Assembly (NCBI RefSeq): GCF_023221595.1
Contig: NZ_CP096563.1
Span: forward strand, 4,521,001-4,585,000
Source of the DNA: Rhodococcus qingshengii JCM 15477
GTDB lineage: Bacteria; Actinomycetota; Actinomycetes; Mycobacteriales; Mycobacteriaceae
Direction of reading: 5' to 3'
DNA length: 64,000 bases
The position numbers were made by a program, and so were the translations under genes. The notes under the pieces are model-generated. The model saw only the letters and a list, made by a program, of their open reading frames with translations, made no database searches and was not told where the DNA came from. Positions 37,309-46,260 of the stretch are shown piece after piece (within the stretch, counting starts at the first letter, position 1; each line of letters opens with the position of its first letter).

Positions 37309-38481
37309 TCAGGACAGCGCTTGCTCGATGTCGCCGACCAGATCGGAGGCGTCTTCGATGCCGACCGACAGGCGAACCAGATCGTCGGGAACCTCGAGAG
37401 CGGAACCGGCCGTCGAGGCGTGGGTCATCGCACCGGGGAATTCGATGAGGGATTCGACTCCGCCGAGAGATTCTGCCAGCGTGAAGATCTCGGTGCGCGA
37501 GCACAGGTCGAGAGCTGCCGCCTTGCCGCCCTTGAGGCGGACGGAGATCATGCCGCCGAAGCGTCGCATCTGCTTGGCCGCGACCTTGTGCGACGGATGC
37601 GAAGCCAGTCCGGGGTAGATGACGCCGGCAACCGCGGGGTGGCCGTCGAGCAATTCGACGACCTTCTCCGCGTTGTCACTGTGACGCTCCATGCGCAGCG
37701 CCAGTGTCTTGATTCCGCGCAACGTCAGGAACGCGTCGAACGGGCCGGGAACGCCGCCGGATCCGTTCTGCAGGAAGGCAAACGCGGTGTCCAGTTCTTC
37801 GTCGTTGCAGACGAGAGCGCCACCGACCACGTCGGAGTGTCCGCCGATGTACTTGGTCGTGGAGTGCAGCGCGATGTCGGCACCGAGCTGCAGCGGCTGC
37901 TGCAGGTACGGCGAGGCGAAGGTGTTGTCCACCACGATCTTTGCGTTGCCCTCGTGGGCGACCTCGGCAAGGAGCTCGATGTCACCGATATTGAGCAGCG
38001 GGTTCGTGGGCGTCTCGACCCAGACCAGCTTGGTGTTGGACTTCATCGCCGCGCGCACCGCATCGACGTCGGACACCGGAGCCGGGGTGTACTCGATCCC
38101 CCACTGCGTGAAGACCTTGTCGATGAGGCGGAAGGTTCCGCCGTACGCGTCGTCGGGGATGACCAGGTGATCGCCCGGTCGAAGTACCGAACGGAGCAGG
38201 CAGTCGGTGGCCGCCATTCCCGAACTGAACGCTCGGCCGTAGGTTCCGGATTCGAGCGCTGCGAGGTTCGCCTCGAGTGGGCGACGGGTGGGGTTACCCG
38301 TTCGCGCGTACTCGAAGCCACTGCGCATTCCACCGACGCCGTCCTGGGCGAAGGTGGAACTCGCGTAGATCGGCACGTTGACCGCACCGGTCAGCGGATC
38401 GGGTTCGTAACCCGCATGCACCGCTTTCGTGGAGAAACCCTGCCAGCTGATGTTGTCGGCCTTGCTGCGTTGCTCACTCAT
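37309..38481 (-). CDS. metB: Cystathionine gamma-synthase
   Basis: A 390-residue PLP enzyme of the Cys/Met metabolism family, joining an O-acyl-homoserine and cysteine to cystathionine. The PLP lysine is in LHSTTKYIGGHSDVVGG. Other family segments are YARTGNPTRRPLE, FSSGMAATDCLLR and the C-terminal ESLGGVESLIEFP. The start is ATG 38481 (MSEQRSKADNISWQGF). It is directly downstream of cbs, and together they link methionine and cysteine through cystathionine; a gamma-lyase activity cannot be excluded. The M. tuberculosis metB-cbs order is the same. Confidence 0.92.
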   Translation of the reverse strand: MSEQRSKADNISWQGFSTKAVHAGYEPDPLTGAVNVPIYASSTFAQDGVGGMRSGFEYARTGNPTRRPLEANLAALESGTYGRAFSSGMAATDCLLRSVLRPGDHLVIPDDAYGGTFRLIDKVFTQWGIEYTPAPVSDVDAVRAAMKSNTKLVWVETPTNPLLNIGDIELLAEVAHEGNAKIVVDNTFASPYLQQPLQLGADIALHSTTKYIGGHSDVVGGALVCNDEELDTAFAFLQNGSGGVPGPFDAFLTLRGIKTLALRMERHSDNAEKVVELLDGHPAVAGVIYPGLASHPSHKVAAKQMRRFGGMISVRLKGGKAAALDLCSRTEIFTLAESLGGVESLIEFPGAMTHASTAGSALEVPDDLVRLSVGIEDASDLVGDIEQALS

Positions 38482-38512
38482 GGTCCCCAGCCTAATGGCG
38501 CCGGTGCCGGCG

Positions 38513-38546
38513 CAGGAATCCGAACTCAGGAATCCGAACTCAGGAA
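38513..38546. repeat. Tandem 14-bp duplication across the cbs stop codon
   Basis: The unit CAGGAATCCGAACT occurs at 38513-38526 and 38527-38540, with a partial third copy to 38546. The cbs stop (38526-38528, minus strand) lies at the junction, so the duplication covers the last codons and the start of the cbs-metB spacer. Confidence 0.85.
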
Positions 38547-39911
38547 ACCCAGGAGATCGTGGCGCGTGATGACACCGACCGGCTTGCCGTCGTCGACGAC
38601 CATGAGTGCGTCGGTGTCCCCGAGCGCCTTCGTGGCAGCCGAGACCGGCTCGCCGGAACCGATGAGCGGGAACGGCTTGCTCATGTGCTTCTCGACGGAA
38701 TCCGCAAGGTGCGCACGGCCTTCGAAGACCGCGCTCAGCAGATCCCGCTCGGACACACTTCCGGCGACCTCGCCTGCCATGACCGGCGGTTCCGCACCCA
38801 CGACGGGCATCTGGGACACGCCGTACTCGCGCAGGATCTCGATCGCGTCGCGCAGGGTCTCCGACGGGTGGGTGTGAACGAGGTCCGGCAGCTCGCCCGA
38901 CTTGCCACGCAGAACGTCGCCGACGGTGGGGACGTTGGTCTTGCCGTCGAGTGGGGTGCGCAGGAATCCGTACGACGCCATCCACTGATCGTTGAAGATC
39001 TTGGACAGGTAGCCGCGGCCACCGTCCGGGAGGAGGACGACGATCAGGGCGTCGGGGCCCTCACGCTTGGCTACTTCGAGGGCAGCGACGACGGCCATAC
39101 CGCAGGAACCGCCGACCAGCAGTCCCTCCTCGCGGGCGAGGCGACGCGTCATCTCGAAGGAATCGGCATCCGAGACGGCGATGATCTCGTCCGGGATGGA
39201 CGGGTCGTATGCCGACGGCCAGAAGTCTTCGCCGACGCCTTCGACCAGATACGGACGACCGGTGCCGCCGGAGTAGACGGAGCCCTCGGGGTCTGCGCCG
39301 ATGACCTTGACCTTGCCGCCCGAAACTTCCTTGAGGTAGCGGCCGGTGCCGGTGATGGTGCCGCCGGTGCCGACGCCCGCGACGAAGTGCGTGATCTTGC
39401 CGTCGGTGTCGGCCCAGATCTCGGGGCCGGTGGTCTCGTAGTGGCTCTCCGGTCCGCCCGGGTTGGAGTACTGGTTGGGCTTCCAGGCGCCGGGGATCTC
39501 ACGGGTGAGGCGGTCGGAGACGCTGTAGTAGCTGTTCGGGTTGTCCGGCGCGACGGCCGTGGGGCACACGACCACCTCGGCGCCGTAGGCGCGCAGGACG
39601 TTGCGCTTGTCTTCGCTGACCTTGTCTGGGCAGACGAAAACGCACTTGTATCCACGCTTTTGCGCCACGAGCGCCAAGCCGATTCCGGTGTTGCCCGAGG
39701 TCGGCTCGACGATGGTGCCGCCCGGCTTCAGTTCACCCGAAGCCTCGGCTGCGTCGATCATCTTGACGGCGATGCGGTCCTTGGAGCTACCGCCAGGGTT
39801 GAGGTATTCGACCTTGGCTGCCACCGTGCCGAAGTTTTCGCCCGTGACGGACGTGAGCTTGACGAGTGGGGTGTTGCCGATGAGGTCGACGACGTGTTCC
39901 GCGATGCGCAT
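38526..39911 (-). CDS. cbs: Cystathionine beta-synthase
   Basis: A 461-residue PLP enzyme condensing serine and homocysteine to cystathionine in reverse transsulfuration. The PLP lysine is K44 (PGGSSKDRIAVK), and the phosphate-binding loop is PTSGNTGIGLA. A C-terminal pair of CBS domains (about 340-461) is the likely S-adenosylmethionine-sensing module. No heme-binding N-terminal extension is present, as expected in bacteria. It is upstream of metB and the stop lies in a short tandem duplication. Confidence 0.93.
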   Translation of the reverse strand: MRIAEHVVDLIGNTPLVKLTSVTGENFGTVAAKVEYLNPGGSSKDRIAVKMIDAAEASGELKPGGTIVEPTSGNTGIGLALVAQKRGYKCVFVCPDKVSEDKRNVLRAYGAEVVVCPTAVAPDNPNSYYSVSDRLTREIPGAWKPNQYSNPGGPESHYETTGPEIWADTDGKITHFVAGVGTGGTITGTGRYLKEVSGGKVKVIGADPEGSVYSGGTGRPYLVEGVGEDFWPSAYDPSIPDEIIAVSDADSFEMTRRLAREEGLLVGGSCGMAVVAALEVAKREGPDALIVVLLPDGGRGYLSKIFNDQWMASYGFLRTPLDGKTNVPTVGDVLRGKSGELPDLVHTHPSETLRDAIEILREYGVSQMPVVGAEPPVMAGEVAGSVSERDLLSAVFEGRAHLADSVEKHMSKPFPLIGSGEPVSAATKALGDTDALMVVDDGKPVGVITRHDLLGFLSSDS

Positions 39912-39991
39912 TCGTCCATGTTCCCAGATGAAAGAAAACGGTGCGCGCGGACGTCGGGCGAAGGTGGTGCAATCCGGCTAGATTGGCAAGT

Positions 39992-40954
39992 GTGAGTCGA
40001 ACCGGACTGAAAGCGTCGGTGGCCACGGTGGTGGCCGGATCGAGTGCAGGCACGCTCTCCTGGTTGGGCTACAACTATCTGATGTCGCAGGCGGGGGCGG
40101 CCCGCGGGGTGATCGGTCGCAATATCGCCAAGCCACCCGAGGCGGACGGGGTGTACGCGCCCGGCGCCGACAACCCGGAACTCTGGTGGCGGGCCGTGCC
40201 CTTCGATCTCCACTTGATGATCTTCGGCGATTCGTCTGCGGCCGGCGTCGGCGCGCTGACGGCCTCGGAAGTACCGGGTGTTCAGGTCGCGAAGCTGCTT
40301 GCGAGTGAAACCGGGAAGCGAATCCGTTTGAGCACCAAGGCCATCGGGGGCGCCACCTCCCGCGGGTTGAGTGGGCAGGTCGACGCCATGTTCGTCGCCG
40401 GTCCTCCCCCGGACGCTGCGGTGATCCTGATCGGCGCCAACGACGTCACCGCCAAGAACGCGATTCACGCGTCGGCTAAACGCCTCGGCGACGCGGTTCG
40501 ACGCTTACGCGAGAGCGGCGCCGTCGTTGTTGTCGGCACCTGCCCGGATCTAGGGGTGGTCACGGCGATCCCGCAACCTCTGCGCTCCGTGGTGCGCGAA
40601 TGGGGCCATCGCCTCGCACTCGCCCAGGCGGCCGCGACCAGAAACGCCGGGGGTCATCCCGTTCCACTGGCCGACCTGCTGGCCAAGGAATTCCTGGCCT
40701 CGCCCGACACGATGTTCTCGGCCGACCGTTTCCATCCGTCCGCGGCCGGATACGAACTCGCGGCGAAGCAGATCGTCCCGGTTCTCGCGTCGGCTCTGGG
40801 TGAATGGCAGGGTGGCCCGCTACCCGAGCTCCCCCACGTTTCAGAGGCGGCGCAAGCCCGCACCGTCGCGGCCCGACTGACGGCGGCGGCAACCCAGTGG
40901 AAAGCCTTCGCGAGACGCACCAAACCTGCAGGTCAGCGCCCCGACGTCAACTGA
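39992..40954 (+). CDS. SGNH/GDSL-type hydrolase, membrane-anchored or secreted
   Basis: A 320-residue esterase of the SGNH fold, homologous to Rv1075c. Block I is IFGDSSAAGVG (nucleophile Ser), block III is LIGANDVT, and block V is DRFHPSAAGY (Asp and His). A hydrophobic N-terminus (about 8-28) acts as a signal or anchor. The GTG at 39992 lies just downstream of TAGATT, so a leaderless transcript is likely. It is divergent from cbs with about 80 bp between. The substrate is unknown. Confidence 0.88.
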   Translation: MSRTGLKASVATVVAGSSAGTLSWLGYNYLMSQAGAARGVIGRNIAKPPEADGVYAPGADNPELWWRAVPFDLHLMIFGDSSAAGVGALTASEVPGVQVAKLLASETGKRIRLSTKAIGGATSRGLSGQVDAMFVAGPPPDAAVILIGANDVTAKNAIHASAKRLGDAVRRLRESGAVVVVGTCPDLGVVTAIPQPLRSVVREWGHRLALAQAAATRNAGGHPVPLADLLAKEFLASPDTMFSADRFHPSAAGYELAAKQIVPVLASALGEWQGGPLPELPHVSEAAQARTVAARLTAAATQWKAFARRTKPAGQRPDVN

Positions 40955-41075
40955 GTGAGACTGCGTGACCACCATCTGGGAGCGGCAACGTAAATTGTAA
41001 GTCGAAGCTGCATTCAACTTGCCCTGCTCGACGGCGTTTCAAGCCGCCCTCGAGCAGTACACAAAAGGAGTTTTC

Positions 41076-42293
41076 ATGCCCGAGGCAGTAATCGTCTCAG
41101 CAGTACGGTCGCCCATCGGCCGCGCAATGAAGGGTTCGCTCAAGGACATCCGCCCGGATGACCTCGCAACTCAGATGGTTGCCGCCGCGTTGGCAAAGAT
41201 CCCCGAGCTCGACCCCACCGAGATCGACGACCTCATGCTCGGTTGCGGCCAGCCCGCCGGTCAGTCGGGCTTCAACATCGCCCGCGTCGTCGCCGTCCAG
41301 CTCGGCTACGACTTCCTCCCCGGTGTCACGGTCAACCGTTACTGTTCCTCCTCGCTGCAGACCACCCGCATGGCGCTGCACGCCATCCGCGCAGGCGAGG
41401 GCGACGTCTTCATCTCCGCCGGCGTCGAGTCCGTCTCCAGCTTCATCACCGGCAACGCCGACGGCCTCCCCAACACCAAGAACCCGCTCTTCGACGCAGC
41501 GCAGGCCCGTAGCGCCAAGCTCGCCGAAGGTGGAGTCGCCTGGACCGATCCTCGCGAAGAGGGCCTGATCCCCGACGTGTACCTGGGTATGGGCCAGACC
41601 GCGGAGAACGTCGCTTCGGCCACCGGCATCACCCGCGAAGACCAGGACCGCTGGGCAGTTCGCAGCCAGAACCGCGCCGAGGAAGCCATCGCTCGCGGCT
41701 TCTTCGAGCGTGAGATCACGCCCGTCACGCTCGCCGACGGCACCGTCGTCTCCAAGGACGACGGCCCCCGCGCCGGCACCACCTACGAAGGCATCAGCGG
41801 CCTCAAGCCCGTCTTCCGCCCCGACGGCACCGTCACCGCCGGCAACGCCTGCCCGCTCAACGACGGCGCAGCCGCACTGGTGATCATGTCCGACACCAAG
41901 GCAAAGGCACTCGGCCTGACCCCGCTCGCTCGCATCGTCTCCACCGGCGTCTCGGGCCTGTCCCCCGAGATCATGGGCCTCGGCCCGATCCAGGCCGTCA
42001 AGAACGCCCTGAAGATCGCCGGCAAGTCGATCTCCGACATCGACCTGTTCGAGATCAACGAGGCATTCGCAGTGCAGGTCCTCGGATCCGCTCGCGAACT
42101 GGGCATCGAAGAGGACAAGCTCAACATCTCCGGTGGCGCGATCGCGCTGGGTCACCCCTTCGGTATGACCGGTGCCCGTATCACCAACACCCTGATCAAC
42201 AACCTGCAGGAGCAGGACAAGACCTTCGGCGTCGAGACCATGTGTGTCGGCGGCGGACAGGGCATGGCAATGGTGATCGAGCGCCTCAGCTGA
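41076..42293 (+). CDS. Acetyl-CoA acetyltransferase / thiolase (FadA3-like)
   Basis: A 405-residue thiolase. The nucleophilic Cys90 is in VNRYCSSSLQT, the base/His pair is in NEAFAVQ and GHPFGMTG, and the second active Cys is in CVGGGQG. It cleaves or forms 3-oxoacyl-CoA; chain length cannot be read. An AAAGGAG site lies six bases before ATG 41076. M. tuberculosis fadA3 (Rv1074c) is next to Rv1075c, as here. A perfect terminator follows. Confidence 0.93.
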   Translation: MPEAVIVSAVRSPIGRAMKGSLKDIRPDDLATQMVAAALAKIPELDPTEIDDLMLGCGQPAGQSGFNIARVVAVQLGYDFLPGVTVNRYCSSSLQTTRMALHAIRAGEGDVFISAGVESVSSFITGNADGLPNTKNPLFDAAQARSAKLAEGGVAWTDPREEGLIPDVYLGMGQTAENVASATGITREDQDRWAVRSQNRAEEAIARGFFEREITPVTLADGTVVSKDDGPRAGTTYEGISGLKPVFRPDGTVTAGNACPLNDGAAALVIMSDTKAKALGLTPLARIVSTGVSGLSPEIMGLGPIQAVKNALKIAGKSISDIDLFEINEAFAVQVLGSARELGIEEDKLNISGGAIALGHPFGMTGARITNTLINNLQEQDKTFGVETMCVGGGQGMAMVIERLS

Positions 42294-42307
42294 TCCCCTG
42301 AGCACGT

Positions 42308-42347
42308 CGAAAGCGGCCGCCCGGCTTCTGCCGGGCGGCCGCTTTCG
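42308..42347. terminator. Intrinsic terminator after the thiolase gene
   Basis: A perfect 18-bp GC-rich stem (CGAAAGCGGCCGCCCGGC with its complement) closes a 4-base loop. It lies between the convergent thiolase and enoyl-CoA isomerase genes, 15 bases from the thiolase stop. Confidence 0.9.
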
Positions 42348-42359
42348 TGTGGTCGGGTT

Positions 42360-43115
42360 TCAGGTATTCGTGAACTTCCGAGCAAAACTCCCCAACTCGC
42401 GAATCAACTCTCGCGCAGCGTCGTCCTCACGCTGCACGGCAGCGCGAGCTTCGTCCGCCCATCCGTGACGGAGCAGTCGTTTGGCGGCAAGGACTGCCGG
42501 TCCGACGTTGGCGGCAATCTGCTCGGCACTCTCGTGGGCGCGTGCCTGTACCTGGTCGGCCGGCACGGCGGCTGTCGCCAGTCCGTAGGCGGCAGCTTCG
42601 ACGCCGCTGAGCCACCGGGCCGACAGGATCAGCTCGGCGGCTCGCTGCGTTCCGATCACCTTGGGCAGCAACCAACTACTGGCAGCTTCGGGAGCTGTAC
42701 CCAGCGAAGTGAACGGTGCCCGCAGACGTGCGTCCTCGGCAACGTAGACGACGTCGCAGTAAAGCAGCATGGTCAGGCCGATGCCGACGGCAGCGCCGTG
42801 TACCGCGGCGATCAATGGCTTCGGGAACTCCACCAGCGCGACGATCAGCGGCGCGAATGCGTGGCCGAAGTCGGCGTTGTCTGCGCCTGGTTCGGCGAGT
42901 GCGCGTAGGTCGACGCCACTGGAAAATGCCTTGCCTGCACCCTCGACGATCACCACGGCCACGGCTTCGTCCGACGCCGCGTCGTCGAGCGCCTTGGTGA
43001 ACGCTCGAAAACCGGCTGCATCAAATGCGTTCAGGCGACTCGGATTATTGAAGGTCAGCGTTCGCACTGCTCCGGCATCCGCGACCAGGATGGGTTCAGA
43101 GGTGTTTGTCGACAT
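42360..43115 (-). CDS. Enoyl-CoA hydratase/isomerase family protein, isomerase-like active site
   Basis: A 251-residue crotonase-fold protein. The oxyanion-hole segments are FSSGVDLRAL and AAVHGAAVGIGLTMLL. The two catalytic Glu of true hydratases are not present (Thr aligns with each), while PEAASSWLLPKVIG matches the Glu position of delta3,delta2-enoyl-CoA isomerases of the PECI type. It probably isomerises unsaturated acyl-CoA in beta-oxidation rather than hydrating it. The ATG at 43115 has GGGGAG six bases upstream. It converges on the thiolase gene. Confidence 0.82.
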   Translation of the reverse strand: MSTNTSEPILVADAGAVRTLTFNNPSRLNAFDAAGFRAFTKALDDAASDEAVAVVIVEGAGKAFSSGVDLRALAEPGADNADFGHAFAPLIVALVEFPKPLIAAVHGAAVGIGLTMLLYCDVVYVAEDARLRAPFTSLGTAPEAASSWLLPKVIGTQRAAELILSARWLSGVEAAAYGLATAAVPADQVQARAHESAEQIAANVGPAVLAAKRLLRHGWADEARAAVQREDDAARELIRELGSFARKFTNT

Positions 43116-43184
43116 TCGCTCCCCTTCGTTCCAAACCAAGCAGTTGCTAGGTATCCAAGCACCGTAACCGTCCACAGACGACAA

Positions 43185-43212
43185 AAGAAGGGCCCCTCGC
43201 GGGGCCCTTCTT
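43185..43212. terminator. Intrinsic terminator after the Bax-inhibitor-1 gene
   Basis: A perfect 12-bp stem (AAGAAGGGCCCC with its complement) and a TCGC-type loop. On the minus strand it follows the BI-1 stop by about 23 bases, with GTCGT/TTTTGT-like bases after it (CTTCTTTTGTC). Confidence 0.88.
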
Positions 43213-43235
43213 CGTGTTACGGATCGACTCGAGAA

Positions 43236-44093
43236 CTAGTCGTTGTTGAAGTAGCTCAGCAGACGCAGGATCTCGACGTACAGCCAGACCAAGGTGACGG
43301 TGAGCCCGAATGCGACGCCCCAGGCTGCCTTCTCGGGCGCCTGTGCGCGGATCAGCTGATCAGCGGCGTCGAAGTCGAGCAGGAAGCTGAAGGCTGCGAT
43401 GCCGATGCAGACGAGGCTGAAGATGATGGCGACGGTTCCACCGTCACGCAGTCCCAGTCCGCCCTCGGTGAAGAAGCTCGCGACGAGGTTACCGAGCGCC
43501 AGAACGACAACACCGATCAACGCACCGATGATCATTCGCGTCAGACGAGGTGTCACCCGAATCGCACCGGTCTTGTAGACGACCAACATGCCGAAGAACA
43601 CGCCGAAGGTTCCGAGGACCGCCTGCGCAATCAGCATCGACGCGTCAGCGCCTTGGAGTTGGAAGGTGAACATGAACGACAGCGCACCGAGGAACAGGCC
43701 CTCGGCCGCGGCGTACGCCAACACGATTGCCGGGTTGTCCATTTTGCGACCGAACGTCGCGACCAGAACCAGAACGAGGCCGACGAGACCGCCGCCGATG
43801 ACCAGCGGGGCTGCGAGGTCGGCGTTGTTGTTGACCAGGAAGTACGACACCAGTGCCGAGATCGTCAGCACACCGAGCGTGATGCCCGTCTTGGTGACGA
43901 CGTCGTCGATCGTCATGGCCCGCGAGGTGGGACCGGTCTGGTACGGCTCGGCCGGAGCGTACTGCGGCTGACCGAACTGCTGGGTTGCCTGCGAGGCGCC
44001 CGCCGTCGCAGATCCGAACGAGGCGTATCCGTTGCCCTCTTGCTTGGGCAGATTGCGGAACACCGGGTTGCTGGTGGTGCGCACCGTGATCAT
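43236..44093 (-). CDS. Bax inhibitor-1 / YccA family membrane protein
   Basis: A 285-residue protein with about seven membrane segments after a 60-residue polar, Gln/Ala/Pro-rich N-terminus. The pattern KTGITLGVLTISALVS, then NPAIVLAYAAAEGLFLGALS and the C-terminal ASFSFLLDFDAAD-type acidic motif (AFSFLLDFDAADQLI) match the actinobacterial BI-1 group. Relatives are pH-sensitive cation or calcium leak channels or stress modulators; the role here is unknown. The start is ATG 44093. The spacer 44094-44278 should hold its promoter. Confidence 0.9.
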   Translation of the reverse strand: MITVRTTSNPVFRNLPKQEGNGYASFGSATAGASQATQQFGQPQYAPAEPYQTGPTSRAMTIDDVVTKTGITLGVLTISALVSYFLVNNNADLAAPLVIGGGLVGLVLVLVATFGRKMDNPAIVLAYAAAEGLFLGALSFMFTFQLQGADASMLIAQAVLGTFGVFFGMLVVYKTGAIRVTPRLTRMIIGALIGVVVLALGNLVASFFTEGGLGLRDGGTVAIIFSLVCIGIAAFSFLLDFDAADQLIRAQAPEKAAWGVAFGLTVTLVWLYVEILRLLSYFNND

Positions 44094-44278
44094 CCCTTCA
44101 TCGTGGTGGCCTACGACGGGTGCGTCGCGGGTTCGCCGGACGGATCCGAGTTTCCGACACGGTCCGTGTACCTGACTAAAAGTAAAGCACTCGTAATTTA
44201 CAACGTCGAAGCTTCGGTTGTAGTTCCCGGCGCATTTCCGGAAGATCAACACTCTTCGACACTCGTCCCTTTTCGATA

Positions 44279-45415
44279 CTAGGACGGTTTGACCGACTTC
44301 ATCACGATGAACTTCGCGTTCTTCGCCATCGCCTCGCTCGGACCCACCGCGGCTTTCAACGGTTCGCGATACCCCAGATGCGCGTTGTGAACAGTCCACA
44401 ACTCGCCACCGGGACGCAGGACACGGCCGGCAGCTTCGAACATCTTGAGTGCTCCGCCGGTGTGGACCGCCGCGCCGACGTGGAACGGCGGGTTCAACAG
44501 AACCAGATCCGCGCTCGCACTGGGCAACGAACTCACGGCGTCGTCGCGCAGGCCGCTCACTCGATCGCCGACGCCATTTGCGGACGTGGTCGCCAGAGCC
44601 GAAGCGACGGCTGCCGAGGACTGATCCGTTGCGATCACGTGCACGTCCGGGAACTTCCGCGCGATCGCCGCCGCGAGAATGCCGCTGCCACAACCCAGAT
44701 CGATCACGTCGCTCAGCGGATCGACCGCAATCTTTCCGAGGTTCTCCAGGAGCAACCGGGTGCCGATGTCCAGGCTCGCACCGGCAAACACTGCGCCGTG
44801 AGCAACGACGTCGAGGTCGAATTCGTCGAGGCGTTCGGTCACCGGGAACGTGATAGCAACATCGGGCTTCGGTTCCGAAGCCTTGAGTACGCGGGACTTC
44901 TGACGCCCACGCGAGGCGCTGACGTCGGAAAACGATTCGCCGAGAACCTTGTTCATCGCTGGGGTGATGTGCTTGTCACGCCCACCGGCGAAGACACGAA
45001 CCGCCGGGTCGGCGTGAAGCGCGATCAGCTGGGCGATCTCGGCAAGTTCGGCGAGGCTACGCGGCAATTGCATGAGCACGACGCGGGCGCCGCTGAGCAA
45101 CTCCTCGTCCAGTCCGTGCGAGGTGAAGGCGTCACTGAATCCGAGTTCGCGCGCATTGTTCGCGAGGGCCAGCTCTCCGGTGAGCGGATCCTGGTGAACG
45201 CGCACGGCGGCGATTCCGTGCACGAGCGCAACACCGGCAGTCAGCGCACCGTAGTGATCGCCGATCACGACGACGGTGCCCGCCGGTGCCGCGGCGAGAG
45301 CGTCGGCGGCCTCGTCGAGGATCAGACGATCAGCCGCATCGACGGCAAAGAGATTGGGTGCCTCGACATCGGGGAATCGGCGCAGACGATCGAACAGTTC
45401 GGGTGTGTCGGACAT
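44279..45415 (-). CDS. RsmC/RlmG-like SAM-dependent methyltransferase
   Basis: A 378-residue protein with two tandem methyltransferase-like halves. The N-terminal half is degenerate (no SAM motif). The C-terminal half has motif I VIDLGCGSGILA and the catalytic NPPFH characteristic of N2-guanine methyltransferases (RsmC, RlmG). A 16S or 23S rRNA m2G activity is the best guess. The gene is monocistronic, with 185 bp separating it from the BI-1 gene downstream. Confidence 0.85.
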   Translation of the reverse strand: MSDTPELFDRLRRFPDVEAPNLFAVDAADRLILDEAADALAAAPAGTVVVIGDHYGALTAGVALVHGIAAVRVHQDPLTGELALANNARELGFSDAFTSHGLDEELLSGARVVLMQLPRSLAELAEIAQLIALHADPAVRVFAGGRDKHITPAMNKVLGESFSDVSASRGRQKSRVLKASEPKPDVAITFPVTERLDEFDLDVVAHGAVFAGASLDIGTRLLLENLGKIAVDPLSDVIDLGCGSGILAAAIARKFPDVHVIATDQSSAAVASALATTSANGVGDRVSGLRDDAVSSLPSASADLVLLNPPFHVGAAVHTGGALKMFEAAGRVLRPGGELWTVHNAHLGYREPLKAAVGPSEAMAKNAKFIVMKSVKPS

Positions 45416-45471
45416 GCCACCAGTCTTTCAGGTGGAACTACGCAACACTCAATCCCCCGACCAGCAGGTGA

Positions 45472-45520
45472 TCAGTTCGACATCCCTGTCAGTTCGACAT
45501 CCCTGTCAGTTCGACATCCA
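45472..45520. repeat. Tandem 17-bp repeat at the nitroreductase 3' end
   Basis: The unit TCAGTTCGACATCCCTG is present at 45472-45488 and 45489-45505, and a third, nearly complete copy starts at 45506. The third copy supplies the stop and last codons of the nitroreductase, so the array extends from the gene end toward the methyltransferase gene. Confidence 0.88.
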
Positions 45521-46192
45521 CTGCACGACGTTGTCGACGGTTTCGCGTTCGGTGCGGAATCCGTTCACCGGGTGGTCGGCGTCGGGGTATCCGAACGAGA
45601 TCGCGCAGACAACCTTGCGAGTGTCGTCGATACCGAAATGCTCGTGAATGAACTTGGAGCTGCCCGCGAGCGCCGCCTGCGGGATGGTGGCGACCCCCAG
45701 ACTCTGGGCCGCGAGCAGGAAGCTGTTCACGTACAACCCGCAGTCGACTGCGCCGTAGGTGCCCAATGCCTCGTCGGTGGTGATGATCGCGACGTGAGGA
45801 GCGCCGAAGAGCTCGAAATTCTTCATCGTCTGTGCCGCGGATCCGGCGCGGTCACCGTGCTCGATTCCGACGCTCGAATACAGCGCCATCGCGCAGTCGA
45901 ACCGACGCGACTTGTAGATGCCCTGGTACGCGCGCGGGAACTCGAAGTCCGACTCCTGGGCGTTGGCCATCACGTACTCACCGAGGCCGGCGCGGAATCG
46001 CTCGGTGCCCTCCCCTTCGGTGATCGCGACCTGCCACGGTTGCGTGTTGCACCACGACGGCGTCTTCTGCGCCAGCCGAAGGATCTCCTCGATCACCTCA
46101 CGTGGCACCTGACGGTCCTCGTAGGCGCGGCAGCTGATCCGGGCGTCGAGCAACGCTTCCAGGCTCGTATCCACGACGATGCTCTCGGTCAT
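45506..46192 (-). CDS. FMN-dependent nitroreductase family protein
   Basis: A 228-residue protein of the nitroreductase superfamily. FMN-binding segments are the N-terminal ARISCRAYEDRQVP, the conserved TPSWCNTQPWQVAI and the C-terminal SFGYPDADHPVN. Members reduce nitro groups, quinones or halogenated aromatics with NAD(P)H. The substrate is unknown. Its last codons and stop lie in the 45472-45520 repeat array. The upstream neighbour on the same strand is the luciferase-like gene 68 bp away. Confidence 0.87.
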   Translation of the reverse strand: MTESIVVDTSLEALLDARISCRAYEDRQVPREVIEEILRLAQKTPSWCNTQPWQVAITEGEGTERFRAGLGEYVMANAQESDFEFPRAYQGIYKSRRFDCAMALYSSVGIEHGDRAGSAAQTMKNFELFGAPHVAIITTDEALGTYGAVDCGLYVNSFLLAAQSLGVATIPQAALAGSSKFIHEHFGIDDTRKVVCAISFGYPDADHPVNGFRTERETVDNVVQWMSN

Positions 46193-46260
46193 GTGTTCTC
46201 TCCTCGATCAGGCTGCACTACAACACTTCGCACGATAGAACTACCGCCTCGACGCAATAG

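Noticed and set aside
38482..38525. Possible SAM riboswitch before metB
   Set aside because: Only 44 bp separate cbs and metB, and no such fold is visible.
36484..38877. 797-codon plus-strand open frame
   Set aside because: It is antisense to ilvA, metB and cbs; no motif, composition typical of a shadow frame.
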